The position numbers and the translations under genes are program-made. The notes below the pieces were generated by a model. The model was not told where the DNA came from. It worked only from the letters and a program-made list of their open reading frames with translations, and did no database searches. A DNA stretch of 5,709 bases, taken from NCBI GenBank assembly GCA_015654495.1, contig JAATGW010000078.1:1-5709 (forward strand). Direction: 5' to 3'. Source of the stretch: Chitinophagales bacterium. GTDB lineage: Bacteria; Bacteroidota; Bacteroidia; Chitinophagales; Chitinophagaceae. Numbering within the stretch: position 1 is the stretch's first letter; every line of letters begins with the position of its first letter. Below are positions 1 to 5,709 of this stretch, in pieces.

Positions 1-361
1 TATGCCGCAGCTTCCAGGCTTCAGCATGCGCGCCAATCAATGCATAAATTGCAATAAAACAAAAATTGTTCAGGTTCCTGTTCCGGAAAATAGTGTTGTG
101 AGAAAAATCGTGAGAAAAATTAAAAGCAAATAAAAGCGAAGCAAATCCGTACAGCACAAAACAGCTTAGAAACAGTAATGAGCTTTTAATAAAATACAAT
201 GATATATAGCTTACACAAACAACAAAAAAATAGAGGATAAACTTGAAAAGTATTTTTCTGAAAAAATATCCTCTTTTCATAACCAGTTGCAGATCCACCT
301 CGCGGTAAATCTTTTTCAGCAACTCACTGTCTTCATCTATATGCAGATGTTTATCCCGCAA
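1..361 (-). CDS. Second membrane fatty acid desaturase, N-terminal part only (runs off left edge)
   Basis: Reading leftward, this open frame continues past position 1. Its translation has a charged N-terminus, two hydrophobic stretches (about residues 37-58 and 61-82), then FNFSHDFSH with a first histidine box HDFSH at 84-88, and W-x3-H at 116-120 where the second box should begin. These line up with the neighbouring desaturase (FNISHDAAH; W-x3-H of the HNESHH box), so it is a divergent paralogue, probably introducing a double bond into membrane lipid acyl chains. Start choice: the frame opens after a TGA at 401-403, and the only ATG is at 280. However, the helix LLKKIYREVD before that ATG resembles FYKELTERID of the first desaturase, so I prefer TTG at 361, which overlaps the upstream gene by 11 nt. 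ATG 280 would give a product 27 residues shorter. The desaturase family is well supported; the start and the substrate are not. Confidence 0.8.
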   Translation of the reverse strand, partial: MRDKHLHIDEDSELLKKIYREVDLQLVMKRGYFFRKILFKFILYFFVVCVSYISLYFIKSSLLFLSCFVLYGFASLLFAFNFSHDFSHNTIFRNRNLNNFCFIAIYALIGAHAEAWKLRH

Positions 362-1448
362 AGGAAACCGTTTGTAATTTCTGATTTCTACCCATCGACT
401 TCAAAAAACGAAAATGCGATTTCAGTGACTCTTTATAGGTCATCTCCATATAGATCAACTGATGCTTCTCCGCCAGTTCTCTGAAGATGGGGAGTATATC
501 CAGATAATGTACATGACTCACATTTGGAAGCAGGTGATGAAGAGCATGAGCATTAAAGCCGCCAAGTGTCCAGTTGAAAAAAACACTGCCGGCATTATAA
601 TCAACAGAGGTACAGAGCTGAAGTTTTGGCCAGCTCATTTTCAGTACATTATTTTGATCGGGAACCGGATGTGCAACATAGTCGGATAAATGCGATACGC
701 CTAATACGCCTACAAAAATGACAGATACCATGAAATGGTTCAGCAAAAATGCAAGCAGAACAGTCGACCAGCCGAAGGGAAGCAGAAAAATGGGTAAAAC
801 AATCATGTAGCCGATATACAGCAACTTAAACAGGATCAGCTTAAACACTTCCCGCCGCGGAATCTCAATTTTGATCGTGCGGCTGGAAATATTGAAAAGC
901 ATCAGTGTTTCGCGAAAGAAAAACCAGTTAATGGAATAGAGTAAATATAGCAGAGGTGCATAGAGATGCTGAAAACGGTGAAACCATTTCAGCGGCTGCG
1001 TTTCCGTCATCCTGAAAAGCGGATTATTCAGTACATCTATATCACTTCCTTCAATATTGGTGTAGAGGTGATGGGACTCATTATGATTCTTACCCCACAC
1101 ATATGCATTATTGCCCTGCAGATTAAAACTGATGGAGAAAAGTATTTTGTTCCAGTACCTGCTTTTGACAGCGACACCGTGCGCAGCATCATGAGAGATA
1201 TTGAAAGCAGTAAGCAGAACGGATAAACCCATCAGCAAATAAAAAAAATAAAAAGCAGCCGGCGATTTACTTGTGATCATCAATGCATAAAACAATATGT
1301 CCAGGCTAAAGTACAGTCCGATTTTAAAGAACATTTTTCTGTTACCTGTTTTTGCAATTCCCCTGTCGCTGAAATACTGGTCAATTCTTTCAGTCAGCTC
1401 TTTATAAAAAGCAGAGCCTTCATCTTTGCTGAATTTCAGTTTATTCAT
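351..1448 (-). CDS. Membrane fatty acid desaturase (acyl-lipid/acyl-CoA desaturase family), complete
   Basis: A 365-residue integral membrane di-iron desaturase, expected to introduce a double bond into a fatty acyl chain at the inner membrane using oxygen and an electron donor. Counted from the TTG at 1496, the histidine boxes are HDAAH (102-106), HNESHH (138-143) and HALHH (317-321); subtract 16 for the ATG start used here. Hydrophobic segments precede box 1 (about 58-98) and lie between boxes 2 and 3 (about 178-198 and 217-270), the usual topology for this family. The open frame reaches TTG 1496, whose TTGA overlaps the TGA of the upstream gene. I chose ATG 1448 because the product then begins MNKLKFSKDEGSAFYKEL, a typical N-terminus with no extra leader. 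No fused cytochrome b5 domain is visible, so the electron donor must be separate. Regiospecificity (delta-5, delta-6, delta-9 or omega) cannot be read from the sequence. Confidence 0.93.
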   Translation of the reverse strand: MNKLKFSKDEGSAFYKELTERIDQYFSDRGIAKTGNRKMFFKIGLYFSLDILFYALMITSKSPAAFYFFYLLMGLSVLLTAFNISHDAAHGVAVKSRYWNKILFSISFNLQGNNAYVWGKNHNESHHLYTNIEGSDIDVLNNPLFRMTETQPLKWFHRFQHLYAPLLYLLYSINWFFFRETLMLFNISSRTIKIEIPRREVFKLILFKLLYIGYMIVLPIFLLPFGWSTVLLAFLLNHFMVSVIFVGVLGVSHLSDYVAHPVPDQNNVLKMSWPKLQLCTSVDYNAGSVFFNWTLGGFNAHALHHLLPNVSHVHYLDILPIFRELAEKHQLIYMEMTYKESLKSHFRFLKSMGRNQKLQTVSFAG

Positions 1449-1492
1449 CAGTAAATTATTTTCGTTCCTGTTGATCAGCGGACAAGTCCTGC

Positions 1493-2251
1493 TCAATTTT
1501 TAAATTGCAGAATAGCAGTCATAGCTGCCGCAATAAGTAGCTTCATCCTCGAATCAAGTTCACTGTGAAGCCATACAATATTCTTATTCGATCCCATCAT
1601 GCCACCGCCATAATACTGCAATGCACCCAGGGTTTTTCCGTTCTCTTCAAATTCATAACCTACAGCGGGAATGGATCTCTTGTCCTCTCCGTTTTTATTT
1701 GAAGTCGCCGGAATAATATTGATCCTTCTCGAACTGCCCGTCATAAATGCCTCTGTTTTGGTTTCTGTACTGGCCCCGCTTACATTGTGTACATAAAGAA
1801 CCCAGTCGACTGTAGAATCATTTGTTAGTGAGATATAGGCAAAAAAATTCTCCGATTCTTTTTCATCTATTTCAATACCCCAGTTCAGTCCCGGAATCAG
1901 GCTCAATTCATGCAGGGTTTTAACATCAACATTTTTAGACGCATTGACATAAGCCGTGTCTGTGGTATTGTTCAGCAATTGAAACGAGAATTTCTGCGAG
2001 CTGCTTGATTCCGATTTTGTTCCCCAGAAATTAGTTTTGGTATGGGTGGTCTCCCATCCACGCTTACTTGTACCTACGGCATATTCGCCAAACCTGAATT
2101 TCCAGATCTTATTTCCGCCCATTGACCCCATTTTCACTTTCAGTTCTTCGCTATGGGCCGCCAGGTCACTGTTTAGCACAATATGTTGTGCAGATGAAGC
2201 CAGGCTGATAAAAAACAAGGGTGCAAAAAGATACCTCATCATAATATGCAT
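1493..2251 (-). CDS. Secreted protein of unknown function
   Basis: A 252-residue protein I do not recognise. It starts with a likely signal peptide (residues 5-21, MRYLFAPLFFISLASSA, probable cleavage before QH), so it is exported; there is no lipobox cysteine. The mature part is mixed polar and aromatic, with a serine-rich run at 80-86, a GKTLGALQYYGGGMMG segment at 205-220 and a hydrophobic alanine-rich tail at 236-248 (KLLIAAAMTAILQF). That tail could be an amphipathic or membrane-touching helix. There is no T9SS sorting domain and no catalytic motif I can name. Three ATGs lie close together (2251, 2242, 2239); the signal peptide works from any of them, and the longest is given. It is the first gene of the leftward run, 44 nt before the desaturase, so it may be co-transcribed with lipid-modifying genes. 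A link to the membrane or lipids is inference only. Confidence 0.8.
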   Translation of the reverse strand: MHIMMRYLFAPLFFISLASSAQHIVLNSDLAAHSEELKVKMGSMGGNKIWKFRFGEYAVGTSKRGWETTHTKTNFWGTKSESSSSQKFSFQLLNNTTDTAYVNASKNVDVKTLHELSLIPGLNWGIEIDEKESENFFAYISLTNDSTVDWVLYVHNVSGASTETKTEAFMTGSSRRINIIPATSNKNGEDKRSIPAVGYEFEENGKTLGALQYYGGGMMGSNKNIVWLHSELDSRMKLLIAAAMTAILQFKN

Positions 2252-2327
2252 GGCTAATTGCTTAAAGATTCCTTTAATTATGAAAAAGCAGGGCTACAAA
2301 GCTGTGAGAACTTAACCAGAAAAACCT

Positions 2328-2349
2328 GAATGGGTCACGAATGGGTCAC
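2328..2349. repeat. Perfect 11-bp tandem duplication (GAATGGGTCAC x2)
   Basis: Two exact head-to-tail copies of GAATGGGTCAC lie about 80-100 bp upstream of the leftward secreted-protein gene. A spacing of 11 bp is close to one helical turn, so a protein could bind both copies on one face of the DNA. It could equally be a slippage duplication; function is unknown. Confidence 0.7.
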
Positions 2350-2384
2350 GGGAGGTTGAACACCAGTTAAATGTAGAAAACAAA

Positions 2385-2396
2385 TTGTTATAACAA
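2385..2396. promoter_or_regulatory. 12-bp perfect palindrome, possible operator
   Basis: TTGTTATAACAA reads the same on both strands and sits in the divergent region, about 130 bp upstream of the leftward start. Perfect 12-bp palindromes in such a place can be binding sites for dimeric regulators. An AT-rich palindrome of this size can also arise by chance, and no regulator gene is visible in the window. Confidence 0.25.
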
Positions 2397-2585
2397 ACTC
2401 AAAATTGGCAGTTGTCAAACCGGAGTTCACAATCCGATCATTATTTCCGACAGGTTGAGCCCTGAATTTTAATTCTCCTTTTCAGATTCTGCTTTGCATT
2501 CCGTATATTTAGTAAACCTGAATTCTCACCCTGGTTTCTAAGTAAGATCAGGGAGGCTTCCTCTACAGCCACAGCCTATCCGACC

Positions 2586-2608
2586 TCAGTTGAAACAGCC
2601 GCAACTGA
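2586..2608 (+). other. Leader hairpin upstream of the FG-GAP gene
   Basis: TCAGTTG and CAACTGA form a perfect 7-bp stem around a 9-nt loop, ending 42 nt before the ATG of the rightward gene. If the transcript starts upstream of it, this hairpin lies in the 5' untranslated region. No T-run follows, so it is not an intrinsic terminator. Its role, if any, is unknown. Confidence 0.35.
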
Positions 2609-2650
2609 TCACAAGTTTCTGCTCTGTAATAAAGTAGTATAAAATTCCGC

Positions 2651-4165
2651 ATGATGTTAAACAGAATCACGTTTCTGCTGTTTTGTGCTGTGCTGTTTTT
2701 CCAAAGCTTTGGCTATTCCCAGGGTGTGACTATCGGATCAGGCAATGCACCGCATAAATCTTCTATTCTCGATCTGCAATCAACAAACAAGGGTTTTCTT
2801 CCACCAAGGCTCACTGCTGTTCAGCGTAAAGCTATTCCTTCGCCGGCTGCAGGCCTTGTTGTGTTCGATACCGACAATCGCCAGCTCTTTCTGTTTGATG
2901 GTTCGCAGTGGCTCCCGCTGAGTGCCGGCAGTGCATCGAATTCGATTACCGCGGCTCAACAAAGTTTGCCGGCAGCAGAACTAAAAACTGCCGGATATTT
3001 CGGCGCGGATGTAGCGATAAATGAAACATATGCAGTGATCGGCGCGCCAAGGGCGGATAGTGGCACCAAACTTTCTGCAGGCGCTTTCTATGTTTATAAA
3101 AAATTAAATACAGGAGCCTGGACCCAGGTTGCAAAGAAATTTGCATCCGATCCGCAGGAGCAGGCCTACTTTGGGATGAGTGTAGCCATTTCAGGAAATT
3201 ACATAGTAGCTTCTGCGCCCGGTTATAAATCCGGGACATTTTACGCTGCCGGTAAGGTTTATGTATTTCTGAAAGGTGCTGCTGACACCTGGACACTTCA
3301 AACTTCATTTACCCGTGCTACACCTGCCGCCGCCGAATATTTTGGCTTCAACGTAACCGTGAGTGCTGTTACTACAGGAGGCCCGGTGATTATTGCAACC
3401 GCTCCTTACAGCGGTACAGGTATTGCTGAAGTTTATCAGTATACAAACCGCATATGGAATTACCTGCAAACACTCAAACCAGCAGACCTCAGAACGGGAG
3501 ATCAGTTCGGATTTGAAGTGGATATTGATAAAGATTATTGCGTGGTGAGCGCGCCCTCGCAGGATAACCTTACGTATAACTACACCGATGCTGGTGCTGC
3601 ATATGTTTTTGTATACGGTGGAGGAGCATGGGCACAACAGTTCAAATTAGCGGGCACAACAGCTAAAAGCCTTTTCGGTTTCTCTGTCTGTATCCGTGGA
3701 AATCTGATAGTGGCAACGGCTCCAATGGCACCCCCCTATACCAACACAACAGCTGCGGTATACCTATATGAGCGAAGAACGACTGACTGGGCAATGCTCA
3801 CCTATATTTTTCTTTACAATCAACAGGGTTATGACGGTACAAACTGGTTGGGTATAAGCGCTACACTGGATAATTCCTACCTGATGGTTAGTATGCCAGG
3901 TGGCGTGTTGTACCATAGCGGTGGTTCATCCTATTATAGTTTCAAGGCAGGTACTGTACTGGTATACAAAAAAAATCCGGAAGGGAATTATTTTAATCTG
4001 CATAAAGTAATAAATGATAATGAAGCAATCGCGATTTCCTCCAACCAAAACTTTTTCGGCAATTCCGTTGGTATGAAAAATGGAAACTATATAATCGGGA
4101 TTCCATACAAAAATGTAAACGGAGTTTCCGGTGCGGGTACTGTTGCATTTGGATTTATTGAATAA
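2651..4165 (+). CDS. Secreted seven-repeat FG-GAP beta-propeller protein
   Basis: A 504-residue exported protein. Residues 1-23 are a signal peptide ending GYS before QG. Residues 26-90 form a block common in Bacteroidota surface proteins: ILDLQSTNKGFLPPRLT, then AGLVVFDTDNRQLFLFDGSQW. From 116 on there are seven FG-GAP-type repeats, opening at YFGADVAI (116), YFGMSVAI (173), YFGFNVTV (230), QFGFEVDI (285), LFGFSVCI (341), WLGISATL (399) and FFGNSVGM (468). Most reach a '(A/S)AP' or 'IP' turn and then a strand such as GAFYVYKK, GKVYVFLK or GAAYVFVY. Seven repeats of about 57 residues match one closed propeller, as in the FG-GAP_2 type; clear integrin-style DxDxDG calcium loops are missing. 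The C-terminus (GTVAFGFIE) completes the last blade and leaves no T9SS sorting domain. Start ATG 2651 is followed by ATG 2654; either works. It probably acts as a surface or secreted binding scaffold; the ligand is unknown. Confidence 0.88.
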   Translation: MMLNRITFLLFCAVLFFQSFGYSQGVTIGSGNAPHKSSILDLQSTNKGFLPPRLTAVQRKAIPSPAAGLVVFDTDNRQLFLFDGSQWLPLSAGSASNSITAAQQSLPAAELKTAGYFGADVAINETYAVIGAPRADSGTKLSAGAFYVYKKLNTGAWTQVAKKFASDPQEQAYFGMSVAISGNYIVASAPGYKSGTFYAAGKVYVFLKGAADTWTLQTSFTRATPAAAEYFGFNVTVSAVTTGGPVIIATAPYSGTGIAEVYQYTNRIWNYLQTLKPADLRTGDQFGFEVDIDKDYCVVSAPSQDNLTYNYTDAGAAYVFVYGGGAWAQQFKLAGTTAKSLFGFSVCIRGNLIVATAPMAPPYTNTTAAVYLYERRTTDWAMLTYIFLYNQQGYDGTNWLGISATLDNSYLMVSMPGGVLYHSGGSSYYSFKAGTVLVYKKNPEGNYFNLHKVINDNEAIAISSNQNFFGNSVGMKNGNYIIGIPYKNVNGVSGAGTVAFGFIE

Positions 4166-4178
4166 AATAATTTCTTCG

Positions 4179-5276
4179 ATGCTGAAAAAATCGATCCGGC
4201 TTTTATTCCTGATGGTATTGCCTGCGTCCTTATGCGGTCAGGGAATAACCGTATCAGAAAAGGGGATAATAAAATCTTCGGGAAATATTGCGATAACGAT
4301 CAACAATGGCGACCTCATCAATAAAGGTGAAGTTGATTTTTCCTCGGCAAGTCTCACTTTCACCGGAACTACCAATTCGAAAATCTCAAGTACAACCGAT
4401 CTGAATATTTACAAGCTCATCATTTCAAAAGGAGTTTCATCATCAGTAGCGATTTTCAACAACCTGAATATTGCCAGCGAAATTCTTTTTCGCACCGGAT
4501 ACCTTGAACTGGACAGCTTTAATATCATCCTTGCACCAGAAGCAATTATCAATGGAGAAACAAATGAAAGCAGTATAACCGCGAAAAATGGTGGTGAAAT
4601 TCAGATTACGCAACCATTAAACATTCCGGCAAATGTCAATCCGGGCAATATCGGTATAAATATTTCTTCCACTCAGAATCTGGGTAATGTAAAAATCATC
4701 AGGGGTCATACAGCACAACTCAGCAAACTAAAAGGTCAAAGTATATTCAGGTACTTTATAATTTCATCATCAATAACCACCCGGCTGACCGCAAAACTCA
4801 GATTTAATTACTTCGACAAGGAATTGAATAACCTGAAGGAAGCAGACCTGCAGGTTTATAGTAGTGCCAATGCCGGGCTGACATGGACGCGGAGGGGATT
4901 CACAACCAGAAATGCGGTTGATAATTATGTTGAACTGATCAATCTGATTCCAACTGCTATGTTTACTTTAAGTACCGCAGATATATTTAAAAGGGAAACT
5001 ATTCCATCGCCAACTGAAGGAAATATAAAGCTGCAGCTTTTCCCGAATCCGGTAGAAGCAGACGCGGTTCTGTCAATTAAAACGCCGGTGGAATCGAAAG
5101 GAACCCTTACTATTTTTAATAGTGAAGGAAAAATAATGTTGGAAAAAGCCGTCAGCCTCGGCGAAGGAAATAACCAGATTAATTTCTCCGTGCGTGATTT
5201 TGCCTCCGGATCTTATTATGCCCGCCTGTACATGAACAATGCCGAATCCTATTCAATTCCTTTTGTAAAAAAATAA
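4179..5276 (+). CDS. T9SS-exported beta-rich surface protein with type A C-terminal sorting domain
   Basis: A 365-residue protein. Residues 1-20 are a signal peptide (KKSIRLLFLMVLPASLCG, then QG). Residues 21-270 are rich in short beta strands with repeated N/G turns (for example NNGDLINKGEVDFSSASLTF at 42-61). This resembles the plain beta-helix or beta-sandwich body of many Bacteroidota surface proteins, and no enzyme motif is visible. Residues 285-365 are a T9SS type A sorting domain: LQLFPNPV, then LTIFNSEGKIM, then an F-ASGSYYARLY motif and a short final strand ending VKK. This domain directs transport across the outer membrane by the Por system and is normally cleaved there. The open frame extends back to 4131, but the signal peptide fixes the start at ATG 4179, 13 nt after the propeller gene's stop, so the two are very likely co-transcribed. 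Confidence 0.88.
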   Translation: MLKKSIRLLFLMVLPASLCGQGITVSEKGIIKSSGNIAITINNGDLINKGEVDFSSASLTFTGTTNSKISSTTDLNIYKLIISKGVSSSVAIFNNLNIASEILFRTGYLELDSFNIILAPEAIINGETNESSITAKNGGEIQITQPLNIPANVNPGNIGINISSTQNLGNVKIIRGHTAQLSKLKGQSIFRYFIISSSITTRLTAKLRFNYFDKELNNLKEADLQVYSSANAGLTWTRRGFTTRNAVDNYVELINLIPTAMFTLSTADIFKRETIPSPTEGNIKLQLFPNPVEADAVLSIKTPVESKGTLTIFNSEGKIMLEKAVSLGEGNNQINFSVRDFASGSYYARLYMNNAESYSIPFVKK

Positions 5277-5361
5277 ACTGAGGAAGTTAAAAATCTGATG
5301 TCGGCGTTTCGGGTAATACATCTTCACATATGCCTGAAGTCCTGTTCCCTGGCTTAATTCA

Positions 5362-5375
5362 GGAGCTTTGGCTCC
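5362..5375. other. Short GC-rich hairpin between convergent genes
   Basis: GGAGC and GCTCC form a perfect 5-bp stem around a TTTG loop in the gap between the T9SS gene and the convergent GNAT gene. Its position would suit a bidirectional terminator, but the stem is short and no T-run follows on either strand, so termination is only a possibility. Confidence 0.3.
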
Positions 5376-5411
5376 CGGCTTATGACTTATGGCTTAGGAC
5401 TTCTGGCTTGT
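5370..5411. repeat. Six in-phase 7-bp degenerate repeats (consensus GGCTTAT)
   Basis: Starting at 5370, each 7-bp unit begins G(G/A)CT: GGCTCCC, GGCTTAT, GACTTAT, GGCTTAG, GACTTCT, GGCTTGT. The phase is exact over 42 bp, and G/A alternates at the second position from the second unit on. The last base of the final unit is also the last base of the GNAT stop codon. This is a degenerate simple-sequence array between convergent genes; function is unknown. Confidence 0.65.
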
Positions 5412-5709
5412 TAGCACTTCTCTTTCAGCTTTTCCAGATCTTTCCATCCGTACCCGCCATGAAATTCGCCATTTTCAGTAAGGATTTTTTCTGCTCCCAT
5501 AGCTTCATAAAATCCATTGCTGGGATTAGCCGCATCTCCGAACAAAAGCATGGAGTGAATATTCCGTCGCCTGAATTATGCAGCAACAGCACAAACTAAT
5601 TTCTTCCCCAGTCCATTGCGGTGATATTTTTTCAGCAGATAAACTTTATTGAGCTCTCCTTCAAAATTGAGTTCATCTCTATAGGGTTGTCCTTTTGCAA
5701 AACCTATCA
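5411..5709 (-). pseudogene. GNAT-family N-acetyltransferase, 3' part, interrupted by an in-frame TAA
   Basis: Reading leftward from the right edge, the frame encodes a typical acetyl-CoA-binding segment, VYLLKKYHRNGLGKKLVCAV. Here HRNGLG takes the place of the Q/R-x-x-G-x-G/A motif, with H at the usual Q/R position. A TAA stop follows (codon 5578-5576). The same frame then continues for 54 more codons with the expected rest of a GNAT fold: NIHSMLLFGDAANPSNGFYE and MGAEK, ending at TAA 5413-5411. Because homology continues without a frame change, this is a single nonsense codon rather than an indel. The truncated product would lack the final strands and the conserved 'N-x2-NGFYE-x-MGA' helix and is unlikely to work. 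The N-terminal half lies outside the window. The acetylated substrate is unknown. A sequencing error is the main alternative. Confidence 0.75.

Larger units (their letters stand above)
2252..2650. other. Divergent intergenic region between the two gene groups
   Basis: About 400 bp with no credible gene on either strand; it must carry the promoters of both the leftward and the rightward groups. I looked for the Bacteroidota pattern TTG, about 20 nt, then TAnnTTTG on both strands and found no exact match. The nearest are CAGCTTTG on the minus strand (complement of CAAAGCTG around 2297-2304) and TATATTTA on the plus strand at 2504-2511, each with one mismatch and without a good upstream element. 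The region contains a tandem repeat, a palindrome and a hairpin, which are listed separately. Confidence 0.6.

Noticed and set aside
462..1226. Plus-strand open frames opposite the first desaturase
   Set aside because: They lie antisense to a gene with all three histidine boxes and have no recognisable protein features.
1449..1496. Start of the first desaturase at TTG 1496, overlapping the upstream stop as TTGA
   Set aside because: The 16 extra residues do not look like part of the family's N-terminus, and ATG 1448 gives a typical one. It is kept only as an alternative.
2464..2475. Inverted repeat GAATTTTAATTC as a regulatory site
   Set aside because: It has only a 5-bp AT-rich stem with a 2-nt centre, which is easily expected by chance here.
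2780..3637. Minus-strand open frames opposite the propeller gene
   Set aside because: They are antisense to a strongly supported repeat protein and rich in residues expected from shadow frames.
4131..4178. N-terminal extension of the T9SS protein overlapping the propeller gene
   Set aside because: The extension precedes a clear signal peptide that begins at ATG 4179, so the upstream start would bury it.
5333..5363. CCTGAA / TTCAGG inverted repeat as a terminator
   Set aside because: The 6-bp stem with a 19-nt loop has no T-run and would be weak; it also competes with the tighter hairpin at 5362-5375.
5370..5411. Heptad array as a CRISPR array
   Set aside because: The units are 7 bp, contiguous, and have no spacers.
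5330..5599. Plus-strand open frame at the right end
   Set aside because: It is antisense to the GNAT remnant, spans the heptad array and shows no domain or ribosome binding site.

Overview
The window looks like a chromosomal stretch of a Bacteroidota bacterium, plausibly a Chitinophagales/Sphingobacteriales-type member. Three things seen in the sequence support this: a C-terminal type IX secretion (T9SS) sorting domain, an N-terminal block of the type 'SILDLQSTNKGFLPPR' that is common in Bacteroidota surface proteins, and moderate-to-low GC with little Shine-Dalgarno signal. The genus cannot be fixed from this sequence alone.

Left half, minus strand (2251 down to the left edge): three genes in one direction with tight spacing. 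First comes a secreted protein of unknown function (1493-2251). It is followed after a 44-nt gap by a membrane fatty acid desaturase with all three histidine boxes (351-1448). Last is the 5' part of a second, divergent desaturase that runs off the left edge (1-361). The two desaturases align through the first histidine box and the start of the second, so they look like a tandem paralogous pair in one operon. The second has no ATG at its conserved N-terminus; a TTG start overlapping the first gene by 11 nt fits best.

Middle (2252-2650): a divergent intergenic region of about 400 bp with no gene. It holds an 11-bp perfect tandem duplication, a 12-bp perfect palindrome and a 7-bp-stem hairpin in the putative leader of the rightward genes. 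No clear Bacteroidota-type promoter was recognised.

Right half, plus strand (2651-5276): a two-gene exported module. The first gene encodes a secreted protein with seven FG-GAP-like repeats, enough for one complete beta-propeller. The second, 13 nt downstream, encodes a beta-rich protein ending in a T9SS type A sorting domain. Together they suggest a co-expressed cell-surface or secreted pair; their ligand is unknown.

Right edge (5277-5709): a convergent intergenic strip carrying a small GC-rich hairpin and six in-phase 7-bp repeats. It leads into the 3' part of a minus-strand GNAT acetyltransferase gene that is broken by an in-frame TAA, so it is called a pseudogene unless the stop is a sequencing error. 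Nothing in the window amounts to a clearly new system. The most unusual items are the desaturase pair, the heptad array and the interrupted GNAT gene.
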